Shown: positions 24,116-34,771, counted from the stretch's first letter. The stretch is 64,000 bases of DNA from Datura wrightii (GCA_035772735.1 JASDFA010000003.1:155943001-156007000), one strand, 5' to 3'. The notes: generated from the sequence alone by a model not told the origin. Program-made: numbers and translations.

Positions 24116-25080
24116 TAATAGTCTGGTATGTATGATTAAACATGCAAGACCAGTTGCATATAAGTGGTGACCCAATATGATAGCACCCTGCAGCACAAAG
24201 ATACTACTGCTCTTACTACTAACTACATCCCTTCATCCTACATTTAATTCAATAGGAGAAACCATTAAGTATTTAAAAATAAAATAAAATTGAAACCAAT
24301 TTGCCCAAAATCTGACCAACTGTAAAAATTGATTTATGCGATTCACCGATTTTTGAGCTAACTGCATTAATTTTTAATTTTTTTTTAATATGAGAGAGAC
24401 AACAAATGAGTTTACTTACCTCATGCAGTTCGCCCAACAATAAAACAACTGTCTATTTTTGTTTATATTTTTTAGGACACGCCCTTTTAGTGCGAAGGGC
24501 TCCGTAACCCCCTATTCCAAGGATAAGTCCGCCTCTGAAGGAGGGGATAGCTATTAGTCAATCTTGAGGAGTATAATTTTTAAAATAATATTGAGGCTAG
24601 TAAATAACTTTTACCCATATATTTTATCAATTTTTGTACAATTGATACAAAAAAAATATTACTCCATTACATAAAGCAGACAATACATTGTAGTAAATGA
24701 GTTTCCCAAGAAGTCTTTGGTAACTTAGTGGCATTTTCAACTCTTGTCTTTTGGCTAAAACATCCTCAAATATACTCCAAACATAAACCGCAGCCTTGCG
24801 GTACTACAGTGAGCAAAAAATATCCCTCAACTATCCTAAAAGTTGCAAACTTTATCCTTCTTATAGGTATTTTTGTGTAACGTCTTGTTTGTTTGTACTT
24901 GAAGAAAGATCATAATTTTGACTATTCAAATTCCTGTCATTAATTTCATTTATTCTTTAAGTCTGAATCTTGATCAATCAGATCTAAGTGTATTTTTTTA
25001 ATAATAAATTTGAATAATTAAAGAAAATCTTAATATCATTAATATGTTTATTCAAAGATTTCTAAAGACTACAGTTCATC
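24116..25080. other. Gene-free intergenic DNA
   Basis: About 1 kb of AT-rich DNA with a short GC-richer island at 24470-24560 (CACGCCCTTTTAGTGCGAAG). I cannot identify the island. No splice-flanked coding segment was found. Confidence 0.5.
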
Positions 25081-25084
25081 AATT

Positions 25085-25300
25085 CTATTAATTCACCTCT
25101 TGCTCAATCACCCATCATTATCAACTACCATCACCGGCAATCACTATCCTCAGTGACAATCGTCATTACCACAAGAACCCGCCATCACCACTACAATCCA
25201 CCATTATATAATCACTACGAACAATCACCACCACTATTAACTATCACTATCGTCCACCACAAGTATCAGTCACCTACACCAACTACCACCTTCAACACTA
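25085..25300. repeat. CAC/ATC-rich cryptic simple repeat
   Basis: About 215 bases made largely of CACCA, ATCAC, CCATCA and CTACCA words with almost no G on this strand. It looks like degenerate trinucleotide expansion rather than a gene. The 84-codon frame that follows (25356-25610) has no recognisable domain. Confidence 0.6.
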
Positions 25301-25804
25301 ACTGTACTTAATTACTTTAATTACAGTAGATAACTCCGCCACGCCCCTCCCACAATTGAAGACCAATATCAGAGAAGGGACTGAAGAAAGCAGCAGCAGC
25401 TTCTGGTCGAGGGCCTTCGACAGAGTTGTTGAGAAACGGTACTTTAACAGTAGTTTATTTTTGATATTTCTACAGTTTGATTTCCAGTCAATGTTCAATG
25501 CGCTTGAATTTTCCAAATATGTATTTGAAACTGGCATTATGATGCACATGATGTTTTTTTCTTTTTTCTTTTTTAAAAAAATGGTATCAATTTGCCAAAT
25601 AACTCCCTAGGCAAATCTCTAACTTTCAATTCAAAATTGACGGGTTAATATGAGGCTTATTCACGGAGTTATATAATTTTTGAATATGTAAAAAAAAAAA
25701 TAGATGTTGAGTCTAATTCAACCCTAAAAGTTAGGTTACGAGGAGAAAAATTGTCCAAAAGTCCATATAAGTAATACCTGGGACTTTTTTCAGAGTTAAT
25801 ATCT

Positions 25805-26942
25805 TAAATAATTACTCAACTATGGGAATATATTTTGTAAAGTCACTAGACTTTAGTTTATATCAATAAAATCACTCAACTTATAACTTTTCTCTCACAA
25901 AATCATTCAACTAAATTTATCATTAAAAAAAATAATTGACATGACAAAATAATTTAATTTTTTATGTCATGTTAATATAGATCTCACAAATATATAAGCT
26001 TTTTAAAAAATATTTTTGTTATATTTAGTAAAAAAAGTCATGCAACTAATATTTTAAGGAATTGTAAAATCAAATCTCTATTTACGAGACATTATTTATT
26101 TATTAGACGGATGAGAATCCTTTTTCTCCTTTTTTGGATGTTTTAGTTTTATTAACTTTATAATTTATTTATTATTTTATTACTCAAAATTTATTGAAGT
26201 AAAATAACTTTTGAATTTTCAAACCAAAAAAAAATAAAGAATACTTTGGAATTCCTATTAAGTATTTTAGAAGTGTTCAAGTTTTTTTAACAATATTTTA
26301 GAAGTCTTCGAATTTTTTTAACATATGTATTAAAAGAAGGAGAAGAAATGTTAAAAGTCTAATTGCGTGCATCTATAAAGCAAAAATTTTAATATCAATC
26401 AGCTCAAAAAACAAAAGAATTTCTATGAGTACTTTAAAATAAATTTGTCTAGAGTGCTAAAATTTAGATTGGACATGTGATTTAAAGCAATTTTGAAATT
26501 TTTATTATTATATTAGAATTTTTCCCTATGTTAGGAATGTAACAGCTCATTTATAAGTAAAAATAAATAAATTTATTATTTATATAATATAATTTTTAAA
26601 TAAAAATAATTGCTTTTATTCCTTTAGCTCCATATCTGCCACCAACTTACTACATGATCCTAAGAAATTATTTGATAAGGTATATTAGATAGGATGTATA
26701 TTATTTAATTGCAATTTAAATTAATATTATTGGATAAGCTCATTTTTTAATTTTATTTATTTATGGGACCTATATTTATATGACATAAAAAATTAAATTA
26801 TTTTACCATGTCAATATTCTTTTATGATAAATTTAGTTGAATGATTTTGCAAGAGAAAAATCATAAATTGAGTGATTTTATTGATACAAACTAAACTTTA
26901 GTAACTTTATAAGACATACTCTCATAATTGAGTGGTCATTTC
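25805..26942. mobile_element. Foldback or Mutator-like non-autonomous element with long TIRs
   Basis: The stretch 25808-26000 reappears as its reverse complement at 26745-26940. Shared landmarks are TATCAATAAAATCACTCAA, CAAAATCATTCAACTAAATT, TAATTTAATTTTTTATGTCAT and ACTCAAYTATG at the outer edge. The inverted repeats are about 190 bases long and flank about 740 bases of AT-rich DNA without coding potential. Long inverted repeats of this sort are typical of Mutator-like MITEs. I could not fix the target duplication. Confidence 0.7.
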
Positions 26943-27029
26943 TTTTTTTCATTCTTTCAACAAAATAGGAATTCATTTTTTTGAAAATTTTTTTCCTGAC
27001 TTTCATACTGGGTGTACAACCAATATATT

Positions 27030-27127
27030 TGCATTAGGTAAATTATGAACATCACACCTCTGAAGTGTGGCCTTTCCCCGACACCCTCCCTGCGCGGGAT
27101 ACTTTGTGCACCTTTGTCCTTTTTTTT
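27030..27127 (+). mobile_element. Au-type SINE 3' relic
   Basis: The stretch from ATTAGGTAAATTATGAACAT through TGTGGCCTTTCCCCGACACC and TGCGCGGGATACTTTGTGCA to a short T run resembles the 3' half of Au SINEs (from memory, GGTAAGGCTGCGTACAATAG, CCTTCCCCGGACCC and GCGGGAGCTTAGTGCACCGG followed by T). The tRNA-like 5' half is missing. It ends about 310 bases before the receptor kinase start codon. Confidence 0.65.
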
Positions 27128-27254
27128 AGTCGACTTGTTACTTTTAAGTTAACCTAGCAGTCTCTTTCTCGAAGTGTCTTTTTTGATGGACCTGTTTATA
27201 AGCAGTCCTCCATTTTGCAGTCTTTTTTTACTTCTATGTGCAGTCCATTTTGCA

Positions 27255-27308
27255 AGTCAAGACTTTGATGTCTTCGCTCAACCAGTCAGAGTTGAAAATC
27301 TAAGTCAA
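27255..27308 (+). promoter_or_regulatory. Two W-box cores upstream of the plus-strand receptor kinase
   Basis: AGTCAA (reverse of TTGACT) occurs at 27255-27260 and 27303-27308, about 185 and 135 bases before the start codon. TTGAC(T/C) is the binding core of WRKY factors. A possible TATA box is TTATAAG at about 27194. The short length of the motif means chance occurrence cannot be excluded. Confidence 0.35.
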
Positions 27309-27440
27309 CTGTCGTGTTAAAGGGATATGAAAGTATACAAATATGAGGAAAGAACACCAAGACAAACTATGGGGTTTACTTTCTGCTCCTTCTCTTGTAT
27401 TTGTAAAAAGCAATTATTTTCTAATACAGAGGGTTGAAAA

Positions 27441-30060
27441 ATGGTGGCTTTAGATTATTTGACAGTTTTCTTGATTTTCTATCTGTTGCTTATGTTTCAT
27501 TTAGCTCAATCTCAGAATCAAACCCAAGATAGCTGCCCCAAGGAGTTCCAATGTGGAAGCCTTGGAAAATTAAGCTTTCCCTTCTCAATATCCTCACAAC
27601 CTGCTTGTGGTTTGTATGCCGTAGATTGTGATGTTACACCAAATCCAGAGATTCATTTGGGAGAAAATGTTTATGCTGCTCTGAATCAACGGCTGTATGA
27701 TAATAGTTTTCGTGTTTTAGACCTTAGGTTTAATGACTTGTTTGCAAAAAAAAGTTGCCATTCTTTTGATAGAAGTCTATCATTTCCAACTTCTCCTTCT
27801 ATCTCTTTCAGAACCAACCGCAATCTTACCTTGTTCAGATGCAGCAACAGTAGCACAAATGATCATTATTTTCGGGACTATGAGAAATACACTAAATGTA
27901 GTGGAGTCAGCATATACTACAAGTATCCGAGTAGAAGACAGGAAGGCGACTCATATGCACCAGAGGGAGATGCTCCTGATAACTGTTCGCAGATTCAATT
28001 GCCAATTCAAAGGAGTTCACTGTCAAACACCCAAAAAAGTGGCTTGTTTGATTTCTTAACAGCGAATTTTAAACTTCGGTGGAGCCTGTCTGATGATTGT
28101 AATAAATGTTACTCTCAAGGAGGTCGATGTCTTACTGATAGTAACAACAAGTTTCATTGTTCCTTCAATCCCAGAGGTAAAATATATATGTACATTTCCT
28201 GCACGGCAAAATAGTTTAGTTTTTCTTGTCATAGTCATACAATACTGCCATGTTTGCCAAACCTTTCTTGAATAAATTTTCACTGGGAAGAAGTTGAAAC
28301 CAACTCCAGTTAGACATGCATAACTATTACTGATTTATCAGATATTTCAATTGTGATCTTCTACACTTCCGCTTCATCTCTGATGAATACTTAAATGTCA
28401 TGCATTCGTGAAATTCTACCTTTCTGGTGCCATTATTTTATCGAAGCTGATAGTCTTTCCTATGTGTCATTCAGTTTTCATTGTAGTGATTGGCTGAGTC
28501 ACAAACATATGTCAAATACTCTGCCTGTTTCTGGTTGCTACGGTGGATATGAATTTCTGAGTTTGACTTCTGTCCTTCAAAATGTTTCAGTGTTCTTCTT
28601 TTCTTCTTGTTATGAATTTAATATTGCAGCATGAGATGGCACTAATTTGACACTCACTTTCTCTTCCTTGCGGAACATCTATCTAACCTTTGGTGATTTT
28701 ATTTAGCTGCAGCAAGAAGAAGGTCAAAACGAATTCTAGTTGCAGGTAACTATCTATAGCTACAAGTTTCCATTTCATATTACTGAAAATGTGTTACTGT
28801 TGCATGAAAACACAGTACACACACATATAAAGCGTACCTTCTTGATAAAAATTAATGTTATTATGCTTATAGATATAGTATCCTGCAAAACTGGTGCAAC
28901 TTCAAAAATTGACAACAATTTTCCAATTTATTGTCTTGGCAGCAGCAGCTACTTCTTCTATTGGAGGAATCGCGGTGCTAGTTGTCCTACTCCTCTACTT
29001 AAGAACAAAATGCTCCCTTTCCATGATTTACTGGAAGCTGACAAAAAGAGAAGATTACAGAAATGTAAAAGCCTTCTTGAAGAACCATGGATCACTCCTT
29101 CCAAGGAAGTACAGTTTTTGTGAAGTAAAAAAGATGACTGAGTATTTCAAAAATAAACTTGGTCAAGGAGGCTATGGTTGTGTGTACAAGGGAAAGTTGC
29201 ATAACGGGAGTCTTGTGGCGGTCAAGGTCTTGAAGGAATCGAAGGGCGGGGGAGAAGAGTTTATCAATGAGGTGGCAAGTATCAGCAGGACATCTCACAT
29301 TAATATTGTATCACTTGTAGGATTTTGTTTTGAGGGTAAAAACAGAGCTCTCATCTATGATTTCATGCCAAATGGATCCCTAGAGAAGTTCATTTACGAT
29401 GCAAAATCCGGGACAAATCGTCAACTAGGATGGCAAACATTGTACAGTATTTCACTTGGTATTGCTAGAGGATTGGAGTATCTGCATCGCGGCTGCAATA
29501 CTCGAATTCTGCATTTTGATATAAAGCCTCACAACATTCTTCTCGATGAAGACTTTTGTCCAAAAATATCCGATTTTGGCCTTGCAAAACTTTGTAACAA
29601 GAAGGAAAGCATCGTATCTTTATTGGGTGCAAGAGGAACTATTGGGTACATTGCTCCGGAACTTGTTTGTAAAAACATTGGAGGAGTTTCTCACAAGTCA
29701 GATGTGTACAGCTATGGTATGATGGTCCTCGAGATGGTTGGAGGAAGGAAAAATATTGATGTTGCTGCGGACCATACAAGTGAAATATACTTCCCATACT
29801 GGATTTACACACAAATAGAACAAGACGAAGAGCTTGGATTAACTGGCATTATGAAGGAAGATGATAAAAAACTTGCGGAAAAGATGATACTGGTGAGCCT
29901 GTGGTGCATCCAAACGGATCCGGGAAGCAGGCCTTCGATGAGTATGGTCATAGAGATGTTACAAGGTGAATTCGGATCTTTGCGAATGCCTCCAAAGCCT
30001 TTCTTATATTCTCCCTCGAGGTCAGACAGAGACATGCCTACTACTACCTATATGATTTAG
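27441..30060 (+). CDS. LRK10-like receptor kinase, type 2 (GUB_WAK ectodomain, non-RD kinase)
   Basis: Plasma-membrane receptor-like serine/threonine kinase. Model exons are 27441-28176, 28707-28745 and 28943-30060, joined in phase 1 at GT..AG sites, giving about 630 residues. Residues 1-25 are a signal peptide. Residues 31-245 hold a GUB_WAK_bind domain (CPKEFQCGSLGKLSFPF, CGLYAVDC) and a C-terminal WAK_assoc cysteine motif (CNKCYSQGGRCL), regions thought to contact cell-wall pectin. A 39-nt micro-exon (AARRRSKRILV) precedes the transmembrane segment (about 264-279). The kinase spans about 330-600: glycine loop GQGGYGCVYKG, lysine 353 (VAVK), HFDIKPHN instead of HRD (449-451), DFG 469-471, APE 496-498. 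Non-RD kinases of this subfamily are often linked to defence. Intact, with no internal stop. The convergent gene at 34109-31446 has a homologous ectodomain. Symbol left blank because the ortholog cannot be named from sequence alone. Confidence 0.92.
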
Positions 30061-30560
30061 GAATGGACTGTTTAAGTTTGATTTTGTTCCAAACATGTCA
30101 AATCTTAGCAGAAACTATGCATGTATCATTGGATTAGTTGCTTAAAAGTAGTTGATAGACATCAAGTGCCGGAAAATAATGTTAGACGCTCAAACTGATT
30201 TTATATATAAATAGTTATATGTTTGGGTAAAAATGCTCAAAATAATAATAAGCAATTAATGTGTTTGATGAAAGGGTGTTGATGAGTACTTTTTTGTTAA
30301 ATTTAAGAGTATTTTTCATAAGAAAGACAAATGGAGGAAACAAAATAGAGAGATAATTAAAAGTTTTGTTTTAGGACGAATACATCACAAATTATGAAAG
30401 ATATTAGAGATAACCTGTAAAAGATTTGATCAAACCAAATTTACTTACAAGCAGTAAAATCATAAGTTGAGGGCGATTAACTTCTGACTAATTTTAGCTT
30501 ATAAGCACTTTTATTGTTTACCAAATGCATAGTCTGGATTGGCTTAAACAGAAGCATAAA
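30061..30560. other. Intergenic region downstream of the plus-strand kinase
   Basis: Contains the 3' untranslated region of the kinase gene (no clear AATAAA; AATAATAATAAGCAATTAAT lies at about 30240). I see no other gene. Confidence 0.5.
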
Positions 30561-30562
30561 GA

Positions 30563-30790
30563 TAAGGAACATCATTTGGAAGGGTCTTGAGAGCCTGAAT
30601 CTCAAACTTTGATACAAAATTTGTGACCAAGGAAACAGTCTTAACATAACTAATGGACTAGCAGTTTCAAATTTCAATAGCAAGTCTCATTTGGACAGGC
30701 CAGGAAGTGACTTTGCTGGAATTTCATGAAGGTGATCAACTACTGTTCCCTTGGGAATTTATTGGTAAACAACGAGTTCACGGTGCATCC
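30563..30790 (-). pseudogene. Receptor kinase domain fragment (LRK10-like type 1), pseudogene
   Basis: On the minus strand this stretch is a degraded copy of the kinase domain of the downstream gene. Shared blocks on the plus strand include CATCATTTGGAA, GTCTTGAGAGCC, ACTTTGA, AGTCTTAACAT, GGCAGTTTC or AGCAGTTTC, GAAGGTGATCA, ACTGTTCC and GAGTTCACG, in the same order as at 32010-32270. It covers the segment from the hinge to just past DFG. About 50 bases that include the HRD catalytic loop are deleted and stops are frequent. No other exon of the parent is visible nearby, so it is a partial duplicate left between the two convergent genes. Confidence 0.75.
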
Positions 30791-30825
30791 AGATAACGTA
30801 ATATATTCTTATGGAAAGCAAAACT

Positions 30826-30960
30826 GAGGAATCTTAATAGTTCAATTAGTTGGCTACTTGAATTTTCACCTTATTAATGAGGGTTTGATTCCCCACCTTT
30901 TGATTCCTTCCCCCATTCCCTCTTCCCTGACCCCAATGTAATTAAAAAAAAATTAAAAAT
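30826..30960 (+). mobile_element. tRNA-derived SINE
   Basis: An RNA polymerase III style promoter is visible: A box TAGTTCAATTAGTTGG (30838-30853) and B box GGTTTGATTCC (30882-30892), 44 bases apart, close to tRNA spacing. The body (CTACTTGAATTTTCACCTTA, CCCACCTTTTGATTCCTTCC, GACCCCAATGTAATT) matches from memory a SolS-type SINE of Solanaceae, and it ends in an A-rich tail at 30943-30960. It has no coding capacity and depends on LINE machinery. Confidence 0.75.
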
Positions 30961-31445
30961 TATGGACGGCAGCACCAACTCATTATAGTCCACATCTTCT
31001 GCAAATATCAATCACGCCATCTGGTTTACCATCTCTTTGACTTGGAATTTTGGTGCAAATACTAGAGGAAACAAACCTCAAATAGTCAAATGAGGACCAC
31101 ATATGTATAAAAGACTCGAATCATTGATACTTCAGCCTAAAAGTTTCTCTTACTTTGATCCCATTTTAGCAGAACTACTTTGACGAATGAGCTTGTACCT
31201 TTCCTAAGATGTATAGAAAGACAAGGAAATAGAAATGGATACCTAAACTATGACATGGTTGCACAGACAAGTGAGCAATGATGATCTTAAAGATTAACTA
31301 GGAATGTTAGTTTATATTATGAGGCATCTCCACTTTAAACATATCGATCTTTGGATACATTTAGGCAGGGAATTCAATCAAGCAGAGAACGAAAAAGAAT
31401 GAGAAGAGAGTGAAAGCTGAAAAACAGTGAATTTCTCATTAAGAT
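30961..31445. other. Gene-free region and 3' untranslated region of the minus-strand kinase
   Basis: The 3' part (toward 31445) should hold the untranslated tail of the minus-strand gene. No other feature is visible. Confidence 0.5.
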
Positions 31446-34109
31446 CTAACTGTTAATACTAGTTGTGGTAGAGCAACTAAACCACTTATCATTCAAAGAA
31501 TTTGGTGAAACAGGTAACTTGGATTTCATCAATTGTGCATCATCATTTTCTGATTCAGGGTCTGGAGGGACTTCCACAGAGCTAAGCTCGTTATCAATGA
31601 CGGTAATCTCCTCTTTGTTCTGGTTTTCAAACTCACCCCTCTGAATTGCCTTTAGAACTTCCAACACTTCATCCATTGTTGGCCTCATCTCCTTCTCAGG
31701 TTGGAGACACTGAAAAGCTAGCTCTGCAACTGAAGTAGTCATTCTCCTAACTTCAGCATCAGACTCATAACCGAGAGATGGATCGATCAACTCCTCAAAT
31801 GCACATTTCAAAATCTTGCTTATTGCAAAGTTAGCCAAACTAATTTCATCCCTATGCCTTCTTATATCCACAGCAAGGAGTGATGATATGAGCTCAATAA
31901 GGACAACTCCGAAGCTATAGACATCACTTTTACTAGTTAGCTGATAGCATGCATGATAATCTGGATCAACGTATCCAGGCGTGCCCTGTGGAGCAGTTGA
32001 GATATGAGTCACATCATTTGGAAAAAGTCTTGAGAGCCCAAAATCTGCAACTTTGACGCAGAAATTGTTGTCAAGAAGAATGTTACAAGTCTTAACATCG
32101 CGGTGTATTATGTCAGAAGCGTGGAGATAAGCTAGAGCACTGGCAGTTTCTATGGCAATCTTCATGCGGATAGGCCATATAAGGGTTCCTTTCTTTGCTT
32201 TCTCGACATGGAGGTGATCAGCAACTGTTCCATTCGGGATGTATTCATAAACCAGGAGGAGTTCACGACTATGTCTTGATGTGCAACCATAAAGCATAAC
32301 AAGATTCTGGTGCCTTAAGCGAGTAAGAATTTCAATTTCATTCTTGAATTGCACCATCCTCTTGGAACTTTGCTCATAGAGGCGTTTCACTGCAACTTCT
32401 CTCCCATCACGAAGTTTACCTAATAATTAAAATACATCGTTAGCTGCTGAAATATGTTACGAAATTGTTTGCATTGATACAATGATGCAGAACTCTGCCT
32501 AATGCTTTTCCAAATTTGGTTAGGAAATCTGTGACTTGATTTAAGTGGCTTATTACCATAGTATACAGTTCCAAAACCTCCATCTCCAAGCTCTCTGGAG
32601 GAATCAAAGTTATTGGTGGCTTTTTCAAGAGTAGAGTAGGAGAAGACAGGGACCCCAAAGTACTTGCTACCCCATTCAGGATCTTTTCTTGAGGGATCAA
32701 AATATGTATTTCTTGAACAACCACCTTTTCCTTTCTTGAAATGCCAGATAACAATACCAACGCAAATTGAAAGGGTCAAGCCAATCACCGCAGGTAAGAC
32801 TGAAGCAAACACAAGAAACTAATCAGATTTTGTTTGAAAAATGGCTACAGAAAAGGGAAGAGAATTTGACGAAAGCTGTCAGTGGTTAGGCATCTTAAAA
32901 ATAATGAACACATTTAATGAAATGGGAGTACATTGAGAACATCTAGTAATATGAAAAGGATTTGAAGTTATAGATTATTACCTACAACAAGAATTCGTTT
33001 TGACTTTCTTCTTGCTGCAACTAAAGCAAATCACGAAAAAGTTAGATCAGTGTTCCACGAGGAGAAGCAAGTTATTTTTCTAAATTTCTTTTCCTCTGTC
33101 ATGAAATCATAGGTTATACAGTTGCCAAAACTGGCAGTGTAAATTGCAAGAATAAAGCCAACAACTCCAACTAAAACTGAACGACACGCAGGAGAGCAAT
33201 CAGTTTCTGATAAAATAAAAACTAGAAGCAATTATTCAAAGTGGATTTAGACAAAAGCTCACAGAAATTGTATGACTAGCTTATTGGACATATGACAAGA
33301 ACATCTACAAAATATTGCAGTATAGAGAAGAATGGCTCAGTATATATATGTAAAATTCACTTTGGGAGTAAAATATTACCTGTGGAACAAAGAGATTTGT
33401 TGTTGCTGTTAGTTAAACATCGACCTCCTTGATAGTAACATTTACTACAATCCTCAGACAGGATCCACTGAATTGTATAATTCGCAGTTAAGCGATCAAA
33501 CAAGCTAATATTTCGAAACCGTGACCTCCAAGTAATTGGCAATTGAATCAGTGAACAGTTATCCGGAATATCTCCCTCAGGTGTATCGGAGGAACCTTCC
33601 TGTTCTCTATTCAGAATCTTGTAGTATATGCTGAAGCCACTACATTTATTATAGTTCAGATAGTCGCGAAAATAGTGATCGCTTGTGCTCCTGTTGTTGC
33701 ATCTGAAAAAGGTAATATTGGGTTCAACGATTCTAAACGAGATAGAAGGAGAACGCGGAAGCAATATGCTTCGATCAAAAGTGTGGCAGCTGTTTTTAGG
33801 CAGTAAGTCCTGAAGCCTACGGTCTAAAACTCGAAAACCATCCTCAAACGGCCGTTGCTTCAGAATACTATAATCATTTTCTCCCAAATGAATTCTTGGA
33901 TACGGAGTAGCATCGCAATCTATGGTGTACAATCCACAATCAGGTTTTGAAGATACAGAAAAAGGAAACTTCACATTTCCAAGGCTCCCACATTTGAAAT
34001 CATTGGGGCAACTACGACTATTTTGGGTTTGATTCTGAGCTTGAGCTGAATGAAAGTTCATCAACTGATAGAAAATCAAGAAAACTGACAAAGAATTTAA
34101 TGACACCAT
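31446..34109 (-). CDS. LRK10-like receptor kinase, type 1 (GUB_WAK ectodomain, RD kinase)
   Basis: Plasma-membrane receptor-like kinase. Model exons on the minus strand are 34109-33380, 33020-32982, 32799-32557 and 32419-31446, all joined in phase 1 at GT..AG borders, giving about 661 residues. The start is the ATG at 34109 because MVSLNSLSVFLIF aligns with MVALDYLTVFLIF of the plus-strand gene. Order: signal peptide (1-25), GUB_WAK_bind (CPNDFKCGSLGNVKFPF, CGLYTIDC), WAK_assoc cysteine motif (CSKCYYQGGRCL), micro-exon (AARRKSKRILV), transmembrane segment 257-277 (VLPAVIGLTLSICVGIVIW), kinase about 325-600 with GDGGFGTVYYG, lysine 349, HRD 443-445, DFG 463-465, then a polar tail. It keeps the HRD arginine, unlike its convergent neighbour. 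A possible alternative exon lies at about 33100-33206. Intact. Confidence 0.92.
33100..33206 (-). other. Candidate alternative exon encoding a second transmembrane segment
   Basis: Inside intron 1 of the minus-strand kinase, after the acceptor-like TTTTATTTTATCAG, an open frame in the correct phase reads ETDCSPACRSVLVGVVGF followed by more hydrophobic residues (to about IYTASF). It resembles a short linker plus membrane helix. I see no clear donor that would join it to the 39-nt exon, so it may be an exon relic or an alternative 3' end. Confidence 0.3.
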
Positions 34110-34271
34110 CTTCAAAATATAGTACTAATAATAAATTGTCCTATGATCTATGCAAAATGGACAGAGAGAAAGTAAAAACTATTGTTTTTCTGCAATTAAA
34201 GTGTAGTTTCTTTTTCTTTTTTTATTCTGCACCACATATTTGTATGTATCCCTATCCGTTTAACACGTTAG

Positions 34272-34373
34272 TTGACTTGGAATTTTACCTTAGACTATTT
34301 TAAGAAAGAATCAAAAAGGAGGGCTGAAAATATGAATTGAAAGACATCAACGACTAATTGTGTCCATTTGACT
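34272..34373 (-). promoter_or_regulatory. W-box cores upstream of the minus-strand receptor kinase
   Basis: TTGACT occurs at 34272-34277 and 34368-34373, about 165 and 260 bases upstream of the start codon at 34109. The plus-strand neighbour has the same motif pair in its own promoter. The motif is too short to be proof of WRKY control. Confidence 0.35.
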
Positions 34374-34771
34374 AGCCATTGAGGAATGAAGACTTTTCAA
34401 ACTAAGTTAAACTTTTTTCCTTTAATTCAATCAATATAAACAGGGTGTTATTATTGGGATTGACATTATTAAAAAAATTTCCAAAGTCTATTGCCATCTC
34501 TTTCTCAGTATTGGTAGAGAAAAAGAGAATCAGTATTGAGTTCCACTCTCTCTCTTGAAGTCTACACAGAGATAGAGACACTGCAGCTAGTAGCAAAATT
34601 GACAAAAATTTATATATATCAAAGATATAAGAAGGGGATGACAATTTTACCTTTTCCAGTCATCCATGAAGACTTAGAATCCTTTTTCAACCAATTGAAC
34701 ACAGGAAAAGGTAAAGAAGGGACACATGTTTCTATTTTTTTTTTAAATATTTTATTTTATTAAATTTTAAA
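34374..34771. other. Promoter-distal region without genes
   Basis: AT-rich, with a CT/GA-rich stretch around 34490-34580. No coding feature is supported. Confidence 0.5.

Noticed and set aside
25298..25610. Overlapping open frames of 83 and 84 codons on both strands
   Set aside because: No domain, no splice context, adjacent to a low-complexity stretch; the two strands shadow each other.
27733..28059. 108-codon plus-strand frame inside the receptor kinase first exon
   Set aside because: Shadow of the real reading frame, which has signal peptide and GUB_WAK motifs.
28740..29123. 127-codon frame overlapping intron 2 and the kinase exon start
   Set aside because: Shifts out of the kinase frame; the spliced model with conserved micro-exon explains the region.
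30826..30900. Possible tRNA gene because of A and B boxes
   Set aside because: No cloverleaf can be drawn and it continues into a SINE body with an A-rich tail.
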